A stretch of 64,000 nt of DNA, from contig JAILGF010000213.1 of the NCBI GenBank assembly GCA_024696945.1, positions 1 through 64,000 of the forward strand, read 5' to 3'. The notes beneath the pieces are model-generated. The model had not been told where the DNA came from and ran no database searches. It worked only from the letters and a program-made list of their open reading frames with translations. This stretch comes from Lachnospiraceae bacterium (GTDB taxonomy: Bacteria > Bacillota > Clostridia > Lachnospirales > Lachnospiraceae). Of the stretch, positions 8,674-17,746 are shown piece after piece (positions within the stretch are counted from its first letter, which is position 1; each line of letters begins with the position of its first letter). A program made the translations under genes and the position numbers.

Positions 8674-9147
8674 ATGGCATCTGTTGACATTAAATATATA
8701 AATCCTTTCGTCAAAGCGACCATTACGGTCATGGAGATGTTGGGCATGGCCGGCGGCAAGCTCGGAAAGCCGTCCCTGTCGGATATGAAGTTCCCCGACA
8801 ATGCCTTTCTTATCCAAGTAGGCGTTACCGGCGGAATGAAGGGGCAGGTCATTATCGGCATGACTGAGCAAAAAGCAAAGGACACCGCTTCCGTTATGAT
8901 GATGGGCATGCCAGTGAATGAACTGGATGCAATGGCTTGTTCGGCACTCGGTGAGCTTGGAAATATGATAATGGGGAATACCTCGACCATCTTCTCTACC
9001 ATGAATATTGTTTTCGATATCACTCCTCCTCTTTCCATGCATGGATATGACCTGAAGCTTCAGGCGGAGGTCACAGCGATTAAAATACCGATCCTGATTA
9101 ATGACAATGAACATCTGTCAATCTATATCTGTTTGAATGAAACATGA
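8674..9147 (+). CDS. cheX: chemotaxis protein CheX (CheY-P phosphatase family)
   Basis: 157 residues from ATG 8674; a GTG 11 codons upstream (8641) is an alternative but lacks a ribosome site. The protein has the CheC/CheX fold signature, with the single catalytic helix ALGELGNMIMGN supplying the Glu and Asn that dephosphorylate CheY-P. Family members dimerise and act in the cytoplasm. It stands alone, away from other che genes, but a chemoreceptor is encoded at 33.5 kb. A strong terminator follows. Confidence 0.88.
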   Translation: MASVDIKYINPFVKATITVMEMLGMAGGKLGKPSLSDMKFPDNAFLIQVGVTGGMKGQVIIGMTEQKAKDTASVMMMGMPVNELDAMACSALGELGNMIMGNTSTIFSTMNIVFDITPPLSMHGYDLKLQAEVTAIKIPILINDNEHLSIYICLNET

Positions 9148-9154
9148 ATTAATA

Positions 9155-9192
9155 AAGCCCGAAGGCAAGTCAAATGCCTTCGGGCTTTTTTG
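9155..9192 (+). terminator. terminator of cheX
   Basis: AAGCCCGAAGGCA and TGCCTTCGGGCTT form a perfect 13-pair stem with a 7-base loop, followed by a T-tract. The complementary strand has no long T-tract, so it mainly serves the plus strand. Confidence 0.9.
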
Positions 9193-9220
9193 ATCAGAGT
9201 AGCAGATCTGTGATTGATTT

Positions 9221-11473
9221 TCAGTATAATATCAGGAACAGTATGGTCCCGATAAGTCCGAGCAGCAGCCAGATGATACTGTAGGATATGGTTGCTTCAA
9301 GTATTCGCAGGGTCCTGTCTCCGGCGTCGAACCGGGCATAAAGCTTCTCCATGATAGGACTTTGCTTATTTTCCTGTAGTTCTTTAAAGAACAGCTTTTT
9401 GATGGAATATATTATCGCCTCACCGAATGAGGATGCAACAAACCCAAGTCCCTTGCCGAATTTAAGGATCCCGTTCCAGATAAGCTCTGTGCACCTTATA
9501 AGGCCCTTGAAGAATTTCTCGGGTATGATGAGCATTCCGCTCCATACTATCTCCGTAAGCTTTATCAGCCCCTTAAATATACCTGCAAAAACCGCAGGAA
9601 GCAGTTTCAGAAGCAAAGGTCTGTAAATAAGCTCTTCCAGATCCAGCTTTCCGGGCCATCTGTTTACATATACCCTGACTCCGTTCTGCTCCTTCATCAA
9701 AGCCTTTCTGATAAACAGATAAACAAGAAGTCCTATGGTAAGCGAAATTGCAAAGCCCTTAAGATTTTCCAATGAGAAGATACTGATGTGCTCTATCTCG
9801 GGCGCATGGGTAATGTTGCTCATATATACGCTTAGGTTGTCGATGTATATTGAAGGAACAACACCGCATACTATAATGATGATGGCAGGGATAATGAGTG
9901 CCAGTGCCGACAACGGGCTGATCTTCCAGCTTTTTCCCATATCCGTATGGTGCTCTTTTGTCTTTTGCTTTGTATTCTCAACGGGTTTCTCCACGAAAAT
10001 AGCTATAAACAGCTTAAGCATATATCCTATCGTCATACCGCCGCTTAGAAGGAACAGATATTCCACTGCCTTTATGGCGGTATGTGCCCCGCCTTCAAGC
10101 TCGTGGGCATACTCGACTATACCTTCGTGTATCAGGGTTTTGCTTATGTATCCCGAGAATAAAGGCACACCCATAATACCGAGTGCCCCAACTCCGAACA
10201 GGACCATAAGAAGCTTGTTTCCCCTGCCGAAGCCCCTGATCTCGTTCAGATCGAGCTTATGCAGCTTCATATATATGGCGCCCGCACACATAAAGAGCAC
10301 GAGCTTAAAGAGCGAATGGTTGACCATGTACAGAACCGTTCCGGCTGCCGCAAGGCTGGTTTCACCGCTGCCATATACAACAAATGAGATAATACTGTCA
10401 TTTTCTGCCACTTGCCCCAGCTCCGATAAATGAGGGCTGTGTGAAAGCAGAACCGACACCGCACATCCCGTAAGGATAAAGCCTATCTGTGACATTGACG
10501 AGCAGGCAAGCGTACGTTTAAGGTCGATGGAGAATACCGCAAGTACCGCTCCGGTAAACATGGTGATCACACCCAAAACCAAAATAAGCAGTCCCCAACT
10601 GTGATTTCCACTGAATATCTCAAAGCACAGTATAAGTACTCCATACACGCCCGACTTGGTCAATACTCCCGAAAGAAGCGCGGAAGCAGGTGCGGGAGCA
10701 ACGGGATGGGCCTTAGGAAGCCAGATATGGAGCGGGAACATGCCTGCCTTTGCTCCGAATCCGAATAGGATACATATACCTGCGACAAACATGTAGGCTG
10801 TATCCTCTCCGCTTTCAAATACAGGGATTGCTGCCTCGCATATCTCATTGATCATTACGGTCCCGAGCTTAAAATACAGCATCATGATACCCATGAGCAT
10901 TACAAGTCCGCCGATAACAGCCACCGCAAGATAAGTTCCCGCCGCCTTCATGGCACTGGGCTTTTCGTCATGAGCAACCCATGTATATGAAGTAAACGAC
11001 ATTATTTCAAAGAATACGAATGCGGTATAAAGGTCTCCTGACATGAATACTCCGAGAGTAGCTCCCAATGTCAGCAGGAAGAAGAAATAATAACGGTTCC
11101 TGTTCCTGTAGTGGGCAAAATACTCTCTCGAAAACAATGCTGTCATGGACCACATAAGAAGCGCAACGCCCACATATACCACTCTGAAGCCGCCAAATGA
11201 CAGATTGAGACCCAATCCGCATATCTTATCGATATGCAGGGTTGCTCCCTGTTTTGCCGAAGATATGATTGCAAATACATAAAGCATTATTTCAAGGATA
11301 ATGGAGCTTATAACAAGTATGTTTCTAAAATCCTTCCTTGCCTTTGCCTCAGCCTCGGTTTCGGTGCTTCCTTTTGCACCGAACGGCACCCTCCGCCATC
11401 CTGAAAGGTAACAGATAATGGCAGACGCGAACGGCCATAATATTAAGTTGAGTAAAATAATGTTACCTTCCAT
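9221..11473 (-). CDS. antiporter-like membrane subunit with long C-terminal extension (NuoL/M family)
   Basis: 750 residues, the last gene of the antiporter operon. The proton-pumping core has the TM5 glutamate in FVFFEIMSFTS, the TM7 Lys in GFGAKAGMFPLHIWLPKAH and the broken-helix Lys in LLSGVLTKSGVYG. After about residue 560 it carries an extra 190 residues with repeated amphipathic helices (FKGLIKLTEIVWSGM and FKGLIRCTELIWNGI) and a final TM. This resembles the lateral-helix extension of NuoL or the tail of Mbh/Hyf-type subunits. It probably translocates H+ or Na+ as part of the complex encoded upstream. Confidence 0.85.
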   Translation of the reverse strand: MEGNIILLNLILWPFASAIICYLSGWRRVPFGAKGSTETEAEAKARKDFRNILVISSIILEIMLYVFAIISSAKQGATLHIDKICGLGLNLSFGGFRVVYVGVALLMWSMTALFSREYFAHYRNRNRYYFFFLLTLGATLGVFMSGDLYTAFVFFEIMSFTSYTWVAHDEKPSAMKAAGTYLAVAVIGGLVMLMGIMMLYFKLGTVMINEICEAAIPVFESGEDTAYMFVAGICILFGFGAKAGMFPLHIWLPKAHPVAPAPASALLSGVLTKSGVYGVLILCFEIFSGNHSWGLLILVLGVITMFTGAVLAVFSIDLKRTLACSSMSQIGFILTGCAVSVLLSHSPHLSELGQVAENDSIISFVVYGSGETSLAAAGTVLYMVNHSLFKLVLFMCAGAIYMKLHKLDLNEIRGFGRGNKLLMVLFGVGALGIMGVPLFSGYISKTLIHEGIVEYAHELEGGAHTAIKAVEYLFLLSGGMTIGYMLKLFIAIFVEKPVENTKQKTKEHHTDMGKSWKISPLSALALIIPAIIIIVCGVVPSIYIDNLSVYMSNITHAPEIEHISIFSLENLKGFAISLTIGLLVYLFIRKALMKEQNGVRVYVNRWPGKLDLEELIYRPLLLKLLPAVFAGIFKGLIKLTEIVWSGMLIIPEKFFKGLIRCTELIWNGILKFGKGLGFVASSFGEAIIYSIKKLFFKELQENKQSPIMEKLYARFDAGDRTLRILEATISYSIIWLLLGLIGTILFLILY

Positions 11474-11484
11474 TTAATCTTCCT

Positions 11485-12948
11485 TTATATGAATGATATG
11501 AAATCCAGTACCGGCTGCCAGAATACTCCGAGTATTATTATCCCGATTGCAAAGCAGATAACGGGCAGGAGCATCTGCCAGCTGTGTTCCTTAATTTCTG
11601 ACAGATCCTTAAGAGTGTTTTTTATATTACTGTTTTCAGGGAAATATGCCCTTATAACAATACTTAGCATATATATTGCCGTAAGCAGTGCCGAAAGGAG
11701 CAATGCTATAAGCCCTGCAATGGCCAGCGGGCTTGCGTCCGATACTGCCGCGATCCCTATTCTCCACTTGCTCTGGAAGCCACAGAACAGAGGGATTCCT
11801 ATAAGAGAAAGCGAAGCGATCGTAAAGCACACAAAGGATATCTTCATCTTCCTTCCCATTCCGTCAAGCTCGTAAATGTATTCCCTGCCTGTCTGCTCCA
11901 TAACTATACCGCAGCAGAAGAATGAGCATATCTTGGTAATGGAGTGCATCAGCATATGTGCAAATGCGGCCGTAAGTCCCAAAGGAGTCATAATGGTAGC
12001 AGCAAACAATATATAAGACAGGTTGCTGATTGTCGAATATGCAAGCCTTCTTTTAAAGTGCCTCTCCTTTACCGCAAAGGATGAACCAAATACAATGGTT
12101 ATTATCGTAAGCGCCATTACCAGGAACTGCGCCCATGTTCCGTACAAAAGCTCTGTTCCGAAAATGAAATATATGAGCCTTATACACGCGAACGAACCGG
12201 CATTTACCACAGCCACAGCATGAAGAAGTGCCGTAACGGGCGTGGGTGCAACGGCAGCCTTTATAAGCCAGCTTGAGAACGGTGCCATTGCCGCCTTAAC
12301 GCTAAAGCCGCAGAATGCAAGCACGAATGCGGGAAGCAGGAACGAATTTGAAGAAGCATTGCTTCCTATACTACCGCCGTAGATAAACTCGGTGCTTCCT
12401 ATGCTTATCATGAAAATAAGCCCTATCAGGCCGAATGCCGCTCCGCCAAGTGAATAAACCAGGTACGTCCGTGCTGCCTTTACCGCCGCATTTGTCATGG
12501 GATGAAGAACAAGCGGGAACGTAACCAGCGTCAGCATCTCATAAAAGATGTACATGGTAAGCAGGTTCGAAGCAAACGCAATACCCATTACAACACCGTA
12601 GGTCATGGTGAAAAAGGCAAAGAAGGAGTTTTTCCTCTCGTGGTGCTTCATATATCCGTAGGCATAGAGACTTGCAAAGGGCCACAGGCTGCTTACCACG
12701 GTTCCGAAGATGCAGGCTGCCCTGTCGAGCTTAAATTCCAGCCCCAGTCCGAAGTAGAATTCGACCACAGAAACACCCTCCCCATACCAGGACAGCATAG
12801 CTGTAAAGGATAATGCGGTATTTATAAGAACGAATATGAAATTAGTTATATCCCTTGCCTTGTCATTTTTTATCGGAAACAGTAACAGAATCAGGCCGAA
12901 TAATATCGGCAATATGACAGGAAGCAGGATGAAGCAATTTATATTCAA
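11485..12948 (-). CDS. antiporter-like membrane subunit (NuoL/MrpA-like)
   Basis: 487 residues from a TTG start at 12948, chosen because GGAG lies seven bases upstream and the length matches its sister genes; the frame stays open for 24 more codons into a repeat element. The TM5 glutamate is in YIFYEMLTLVTFP. The second half reads FSSWLIKAAVAPTPVTALLHAVAVVNAG, which follows the NuoL/MrpA pattern (LLHA) rather than the NuoM pattern, and the position that is Lys in MrpA is Asn here. Twelve or more TM helices are apparent. It is 11 bases upstream of the next antiporter gene. Confidence 0.8.
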   Translation of the reverse strand: MNINCFILLPVILPILFGLILLLFPIKNDKARDITNFIFVLINTALSFTAMLSWYGEGVSVVEFYFGLGLEFKLDRAACIFGTVVSSLWPFASLYAYGYMKHHERKNSFFAFFTMTYGVVMGIAFASNLLTMYIFYEMLTLVTFPLVLHPMTNAAVKAARTYLVYSLGGAAFGLIGLIFMISIGSTEFIYGGSIGSNASSNSFLLPAFVLAFCGFSVKAAMAPFSSWLIKAAVAPTPVTALLHAVAVVNAGSFACIRLIYFIFGTELLYGTWAQFLVMALTIITIVFGSSFAVKERHFKRRLAYSTISNLSYILFAATIMTPLGLTAAFAHMLMHSITKICSFFCCGIVMEQTGREYIYELDGMGRKMKISFVCFTIASLSLIGIPLFCGFQSKWRIGIAAVSDASPLAIAGLIALLLSALLTAIYMLSIVIRAYFPENSNIKNTLKDLSEIKEHSWQMLLPVICFAIGIIILGVFWQPVLDFISFI

Positions 12949-12966
12949 CTCTGTACTCCTACTATA

Positions 12967-13052
12967 AAGATTCTTCGTCACTTCGTTCCTCAGAATGACA
13001 GATATTGTCATTCTGAGCATACTCTGTCATTCTGAGCGTAGCGAAGAATCTT
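12967..13052. repeat. palindromic TCATTCTGAG repeat element
   Basis: AAGATTCTTCG...CTCAGAATGACAG (from 12967) faces CTGTCATTCTGAGCGTAGCGAAGAATCTT (13024-13052) as an imperfect inverted repeat. An extra direct copy of TGTCATTCTGAGC is at 13006-13018. The sequence resembles a small hairpin repeat scattered in many bacterial genomes. It fills the only sizeable gap inside the antiporter operon. Confidence 0.75.
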
Positions 13053-13083
13053 AAAAAAACTTAAACGCTAATAAAATTCAATA

Positions 13084-14550
13084 TTAGAACAGCCTGCCTA
13101 CAATAGCATCAATTCCGTTTTTGATAAAATCCGGGAACAGACCGAAGCCGACCGCTGCAATTGCCAGGATGACCAGGGGCACTATCATCAGGGGTGATAC
13201 CTTGCACTTCTCACACTTTGAGTAATCAAAATCGTTTCCGGGGAAGAACCCGTTTATAGTAATGGGAAGCAGGTAGCCCGCGGTAAGAAGCGCACTGATA
13301 AGAAGCACTGCGGGGCCTAAGAATCTGAATACTCCGACATCCCCTTCAAGCGCTCCGAGGCACAGATACCACTTGCTCACAAATCCGCTTGCGGGCGGGA
13401 TTCCGACAAGTGCCAGTGCAAAGAAGGTATAACACCAGATGACCGTAGGCATCCTCTTTGCTATTCCGCGAAGATTGTCCACGTTCTTTATTCCCGTGTG
13501 TACTATTATCGCACCGGCAACAAGGAAAAGTCCGTCCTTAATAACCGAGTGGAATATTACATGCATCATGGCACCGGTAAATCCGGTTGCATTAAGAAGC
13601 GAAAGTCCAAAAAGTACATAGGATACCTGGCTGACCGTTGAATAAGCGAAACGTTTCTTCATTACCTTCTCGGTATAAGCCATCATCGAACCTAAGAATA
13701 CGGTAAGCAACGACAATATCATCCAGCCGTACTGAACCCATGTTCCTCGGATAAAATCGGGTCCTATGCTGAAGTAGATAAGCCTGATAAGTACAAATAC
13801 ACCCGACTTGGTGATAAGTCCTGAAAGAACTGCTGAAGCGGGTGAAGGAGCAACGGGATGTGCGGTAGGAAGCCAATCCTGAAGAGGGAACAGACCTGCC
13901 TTACATCCGAATCCTACTATCGCAAGGAATACAAATACCAGAAGCATTCCTTTGTCAGATTCTGCTACTGTTCCTATAAATCCGCCCGGAACGAAGTCGG
14001 CTGTATTGCAGTTTGTATAGATATAGAATATCGCTACCAATGAAAGAAAGGCTCCGCCCACTGAGTAGAACAGGTATTTCTTACCTGCGGAAATAGCCTC
14101 TTTTGTGAGAGAATGCAGTACCAGAGGAAGCGATGTTAGTGTCATCAGCTCATAGAAAAGGTAGAGCGAAATAAGGTTTGCTGACATATATATGCCCGAA
14201 AGCACACCCATTACGATAAGATAAAACCCGAAGAATCTCTTTTCGTTTTCTTCATGTTTCATATAGTCGAAGGCATAGAAGCCCACAAGTGTCCACATCA
14301 ACGACATAAGCACGGCAAAGAACCTGGTAAGACCGTCGCATTTTAAGGTTACCACCGCATTTTCAGTGATGCTGAAAAGCGACAGCGAGCCGTCGGCACA
14401 GAAAACCGTGGCAAGGGTTACCGCAGCTGAAACTATGAGGCAGACCCCGGTGAAGATATTTCGTATTTTTCTGTCCTCGAAGTTCTTTATTGCAAGCAGG
14501 AGTATCCCTCCCACTATCGGAACTATGATCGGTAGTAAAAGAACGGCCAT
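13084..14550 (-). CDS. antiporter-like membrane subunit (NuoM/MrpD-like)
   Basis: 488 residues. GGGAGG lies six bases before the ATG. The core residues are intact: TM5 Glu in YLFYELMTLTSLP, TM7 Lys in GFGCKAGLFPLQDWLPTAH, and the broken-helix Lys in LSGLITKSGVFVLIRL. About 14 TM helices are expected. It probably conducts protons or sodium in the multi-subunit complex encoded by this operon. The next gene downstream is separated by the 12967-13052 repeat. Confidence 0.88.
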   Translation of the reverse strand: MAVLLLPIIVPIVGGILLLAIKNFEDRKIRNIFTGVCLIVSAAVTLATVFCADGSLSLFSITENAVVTLKCDGLTRFFAVLMSLMWTLVGFYAFDYMKHEENEKRFFGFYLIVMGVLSGIYMSANLISLYLFYELMTLTSLPLVLHSLTKEAISAGKKYLFYSVGGAFLSLVAIFYIYTNCNTADFVPGGFIGTVAESDKGMLLVFVFLAIVGFGCKAGLFPLQDWLPTAHPVAPSPASAVLSGLITKSGVFVLIRLIYFSIGPDFIRGTWVQYGWMILSLLTVFLGSMMAYTEKVMKKRFAYSTVSQVSYVLFGLSLLNATGFTGAMMHVIFHSVIKDGLFLVAGAIIVHTGIKNVDNLRGIAKRMPTVIWCYTFFALALVGIPPASGFVSKWYLCLGALEGDVGVFRFLGPAVLLISALLTAGYLLPITINGFFPGNDFDYSKCEKCKVSPLMIVPLVILAIAAVGFGLFPDFIKNGIDAIVGRLF

Positions 14551-14596
14551 ATTATGCCTCCCAAATTGAAATATGTTATGTGATTATATATAGATG

Positions 14597-16147
14597 TCAG
14601 CGGAATACTTCCAGCCCCTTGTTTATGATATCCGTCACCGGGCCCGAGCACAGACCCAAAAGGAAATTCAGCAGTACCAGAACCGATATTCCTATCACGT
14701 ATGACGGGCAGTGCATTCCGGGCAGAAGCAATAGCTTATCTGTCTTTCCGTTAGCATTTGTATTTGTTACTTTAACAGTTTCCTCATTATCCCTGTCAAT
14801 ATGCTCTGTCGGAATGTACAGATAAACCACTGTCCTTAAGAAATAAACCGCATTCAGAATGGTGCTGACAGCAAGTGCCAAAAGGGCTATCCATTGCAGA
14901 GGACCATGCCCTAAGGCCGCTCCGCCCAGAAGCAGCTTTGAAATAAAGCCTGCAAGCAATGGGAATCCGACTATTGAAAATGCTCCGATGCTGTAACACA
15001 GTGCGGAATATCTGTATTTATATCCCAATCCCTTTAAGTCATCTATCGACTTACTGTGCGAGCCCTCGGTAAACTCTGAGGATGAAATGAACAGCAGGGA
15101 TTTTGTAAGCCCGTGTGCAAAAATGTGGAATATCGCTGCCGCGATCGCTGCCTTCGTTCCGAGACCTATTCCCATAAAAATGTATCCGATCTGGGCTATG
15201 GACGAGAATGCTATCATCCTTCTAAAGCTCCGCTCATGGAGTGCAAGCACGGAACCGAGCACCATGGCAATAATCCCAAGATAGAAGCAGACATAAAGCA
15301 CTCCGCTCTTCTCTATCGCTTCCATGCCGATGGTCCTCATGTATATCTTTATCAGCAGGAAGATATAGCCCTTCGAAACTGTACCTGAAAGGAGTGAGCT
15401 CGAAACAACGTTTGACTGGCCGTAGGCATCCGGTATCCAGAGATGGAATGGGAAAAGTCCTGATTTTATCGCAAGTCCGACAGTCATAAGTCCTATGACT
15501 ATCGTAAGCTGCATTCTGTAATCACCGGACTGTAAAAGCTCGGATACGGATTCCTGAATGTTGGACATCAAAAGGTGTCCGGTAAGCGTATAAAGCAGCG
15601 TCACACCTATAAGGAAAAGACCTGAACCCAGAAGGCTGATAACCATGTATCTGACCGCAGTAACCGTCGTTTTGCCAAGCTGGCGGACCATGATAAGGCC
15701 GCAGCCTGAAATGGTGTTTATTTCTATGAAAACGTATCCGGTAAAAAGGTCGTTCGTATAGCACATGGCAAGAAGTGAGCTCGTCATAAGGCAGACCAGT
15801 ATAAAGAAAAGATTTTCCTTCTTGTCCTCTATATCAAACTCAATGGCTTTTCCTCCCGCAACAACGGAAAGGAATGCAACGGTGCTGACAAATAAGGCAA
15901 ATACAGCCTCGAGACAGCCGCCCCTTATCTCGTTGCCCCACGGAGCCGGGAAATGCCCCATGTAATATACAAAGCTTTCTCCCGAATTATAAGTATTTAT
16001 CAATAACACTCCCGAAAGGACCATGACTATAAGCAGTACGATCCTTGTGAAATGCTTGGCCGCATGCCTGTTCAGAACAGAACAGATGATGGCACAGAAC
16101 ATGCAGAGCATTATTGAAAAAAATGGGAAATTCTTAACAAATTCCAT
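14597..16147 (-). CDS. antiporter-like membrane subunit (NuoN/MrpD-like)
   Basis: 516 residues, the first of the four large antiporter-like subunits in the transcript. The TM5 Glu is in GYVFIEINTISGCG. The TM7 Lys is in GLAIKSGLFPFHLWIPDAYG, and the TM8 Lys in LLSGTVSKGYIF. The start is six bases after the stop of the NuoK/MrpC-like gene, with AGAGG inside that gene's end, so translation is probably coupled. Confidence 0.87.
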   Translation of the reverse strand: MEFVKNFPFFSIMLCMFCAIICSVLNRHAAKHFTRIVLLIVMVLSGVLLINTYNSGESFVYYMGHFPAPWGNEIRGGCLEAVFALFVSTVAFLSVVAGGKAIEFDIEDKKENLFFILVCLMTSSLLAMCYTNDLFTGYVFIEINTISGCGLIMVRQLGKTTVTAVRYMVISLLGSGLFLIGVTLLYTLTGHLLMSNIQESVSELLQSGDYRMQLTIVIGLMTVGLAIKSGLFPFHLWIPDAYGQSNVVSSSLLSGTVSKGYIFLLIKIYMRTIGMEAIEKSGVLYVCFYLGIIAMVLGSVLALHERSFRRMIAFSSIAQIGYIFMGIGLGTKAAIAAAIFHIFAHGLTKSLLFISSSEFTEGSHSKSIDDLKGLGYKYRYSALCYSIGAFSIVGFPLLAGFISKLLLGGAALGHGPLQWIALLALAVSTILNAVYFLRTVVYLYIPTEHIDRDNEETVKVTNTNANGKTDKLLLLPGMHCPSYVIGISVLVLLNFLLGLCSGPVTDIINKGLEVFR

Positions 16148-16153
16148 CTATCG

Positions 16154-16525
16154 CTAACCCTCTCTTCTTGCCATCATCAAGCAGTAATCAAGATCAAGTG
16201 AATGATACTTTTTATACATTCTTATCGTAAGTGACAATAAAAGCGCAGTAACACTGACGGATACCACGATTCCCGTTAGCACCAGACCGCTGGGTATGGG
16301 GTTGATGTATGCAGATACATCCTTTACCCCATCTACTACGATGGGTGCCTTTCTTCCCTCTATGTAGCCCTGGGAAGCAAGAAGCAGGTATATTGCCGTA
16401 TCCATTATGTTAAGGCCTATTATCTTTTTTATCATGTTCTTCTGAAAGAGCAGGTCGCCAAAGCCGATTACGAACAAGGCGGCAGCAACTATGTCATTCA
16501 GATGTTCGCGAACCAGATTCCACAT
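16154..16525 (-). CDS. NuoK/MrpC-like subunit
   Basis: 123 residues with three TM helices in the NuoK/MnhC pattern. The signature GLNIMDTAIYLLLASQG and the later PIPSGLVLTGIVVSVSVTALLLSL are typical of MrpC. The start at 16525 has GGAAGGAT upstream and lies two bases after the stop of the MnhB-like gene. A longer open frame to 16699 overlaps that gene and is not credible. In Mrp, C links the A and D subunits. Confidence 0.9.
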   Translation of the reverse strand: MWNLVREHLNDIVAAALFVIGFGDLLFQKNMIKKIIGLNIMDTAIYLLLASQGYIEGRKAPIVVDGVKDVSAYINPIPSGLVLTGIVVSVSVTALLLSLTIRMYKKYHSLDLDYCLMMARREG

Positions 16526-16527
16526 AA

Positions 16528-17391
16528 TCAGATCCTTCCACGTCTTACAAGAGCGTAAAAACTGTACATAGTGCAGGCCACCACAGCACCTACACAGATG
16601 TTGAGCACCAGTATCAGACCACTCGAAAGTATTGCACCGGGGGTGCCTAGCGGTATCCCCGACTCCAGGTGATTTGCACCGGTAAAGAACGAGTAACACT
16701 TTGAAAGGCAGTACACAAGAAGTGCCACAAGTGTTACTATCTTAACTGTTTTGGCATTCATGAAGCGTTCCGTCTTTTCAAAGCCGAATGCCGAAAGGTA
16801 AAGGATAAAGCCCGTTCCGAGTATCGCCCCGCCGGAGAAGCCTCCTCCGGGTGAAAGATGCCCGTTCAGCACGACATATATTCCGAATACCAATATCAGA
16901 GGTATTACAAGCATTGCACTCTTCTTAAGTATAGTGTCGTTCTGAGGCTCATAATTTCTTGAATCGAACTTGGCAAATGCGGACTCCCTTATACCGAAAG
17001 CCTTCTTTCCTGTCTCATGCTCTTCATCGTCCTCATCTCCGCCTCTTCCGTCTATACGCAGCATTATCGTCACACAGATTGTGGCAACGAAAAGAACACA
17101 GGACTCTCCAAAGGTATCAAAAGCCCTGTAATCAAGAATCATGCCCGAAACAATATTGACCGCACCTGTTTCTTCAAGTCCGTTTTCAATATATCTTCGG
17201 GCAACTTCATTGTTGTCTGGATTGTTCTTGTCACCTATTTCGGGCAGTCCCACCATTGCGGTAACCAAAAGTACAAATAGGAGTACTATCATTACCGCTG
17301 CCGCAATACGATATACGGATTGCAGTCTTTTTGCAGTTTTACCCGGAATAAGTTCCGTTTTGTTCTGAGTTTTTGTATTACCTGACTTCAT
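16528..17391 (-). CDS. fused MbhE-like and MnhB/MrpB-like subunit
   Basis: 287 residues. The first half (a TM near 28-48, EIGDKNNPDNNEV, then RAFDTFGESCVLFVATICVTIMLR) is an MbhE / MrpA C-terminal type domain. The second half (ILVFGIYVVLNGHLSPGGGF, GGAILGTGF, then several TMs) is MnhB. Such fusions occur in clostridial Mbh/Mrp-like clusters. The linker (about 110-150) is charged and cytoplasmic-looking. It is second in the membrane module after the MbhD-like gene, 48 bases away. Confidence 0.87.
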   Translation of the reverse strand: MKSGNTKTQNKTELIPGKTAKRLQSVYRIAAAVMIVLLFVLLVTAMVGLPEIGDKNNPDNNEVARRYIENGLEETGAVNIVSGMILDYRAFDTFGESCVLFVATICVTIMLRIDGRGGDEDDEEHETGKKAFGIRESAFAKFDSRNYEPQNDTILKKSAMLVIPLILVFGIYVVLNGHLSPGGGFSGGAILGTGFILYLSAFGFEKTERFMNAKTVKIVTLVALLVYCLSKCYSFFTGANHLESGIPLGTPGAILSSGLILVLNICVGAVVACTMYSFYALVRRGRI

Positions 17392-17439
17392 TTCTTAGTA
17401 AGCCTCATCTTACAAAGTATCTCTTTAGACAAGTCGGCA

Positions 17440-17727
17440 TTAACTTTTCTTCAAGCGCCTTGTAGTTGTAATTTCCTTGGTTCCTGCCTGCATATCGATC
17501 TGGTCGATTCTCTTGAGTGTTGCGTAGAACAGGATTCCGGTAACCCCGGCTCCTACCGCAGCCTCCGTTATCGCCAGATCCGGTGATTCCATAAGTATCC
17601 AGATAACAGCCATAACCAGGCTGTACGCACTGAATAAGATTATGCTCACCAAGCTGTCCTTTGCAAGACTGGCGGCAACCGCACATACAAGCAGGAAAAC
17701 AAACAATATCGTTATTAATATATCCAT
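17440..17727 (-). CDS. MbhD-like subunit (DUF4040)
   Basis: 95 residues with three TM helices. The hallmark MESPDLAITEAAVGAGVTG has the conserved acidic pair found in MbhD and in the MrpA C-terminal region, thought to lie on the ion path. AGAGGAAC precedes the ATG. It begins 19 bases after the HD-GYP gene, so the antiporter module is transcriptionally tied to that gene. Confidence 0.88.
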   Translation of the reverse strand: MDILITILFVFLLVCAVAASLAKDSLVSIILFSAYSLVMAVIWILMESPDLAITEAAVGAGVTGILFYATLKRIDQIDMQAGTKEITTTRRLKKS

Positions 17728-17746
17728 ATGTTCCTCTGTTGCTCAA

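Noticed and set aside
8631..9038. Long open frame antisense to cheX (135 codons) and another at 8665-9114
   Set aside because: cheX has clear family motifs and its own terminator; the antisense frames have no ribosome site or recognisable domain.
16526..16699. N-terminal extension of the NuoK/MrpC-like gene
   Set aside because: It overlaps the MnhB-like gene and is Cys/Arg-rich; the start at 16525 has a good ribosome site.
17405..17746. 113-codon frame overlapping the MbhD-like gene
   Set aside because: It is out of frame with the conserved membrane protein and rich in Gly, Arg and Cys, as antisense or shifted frames of this region are.
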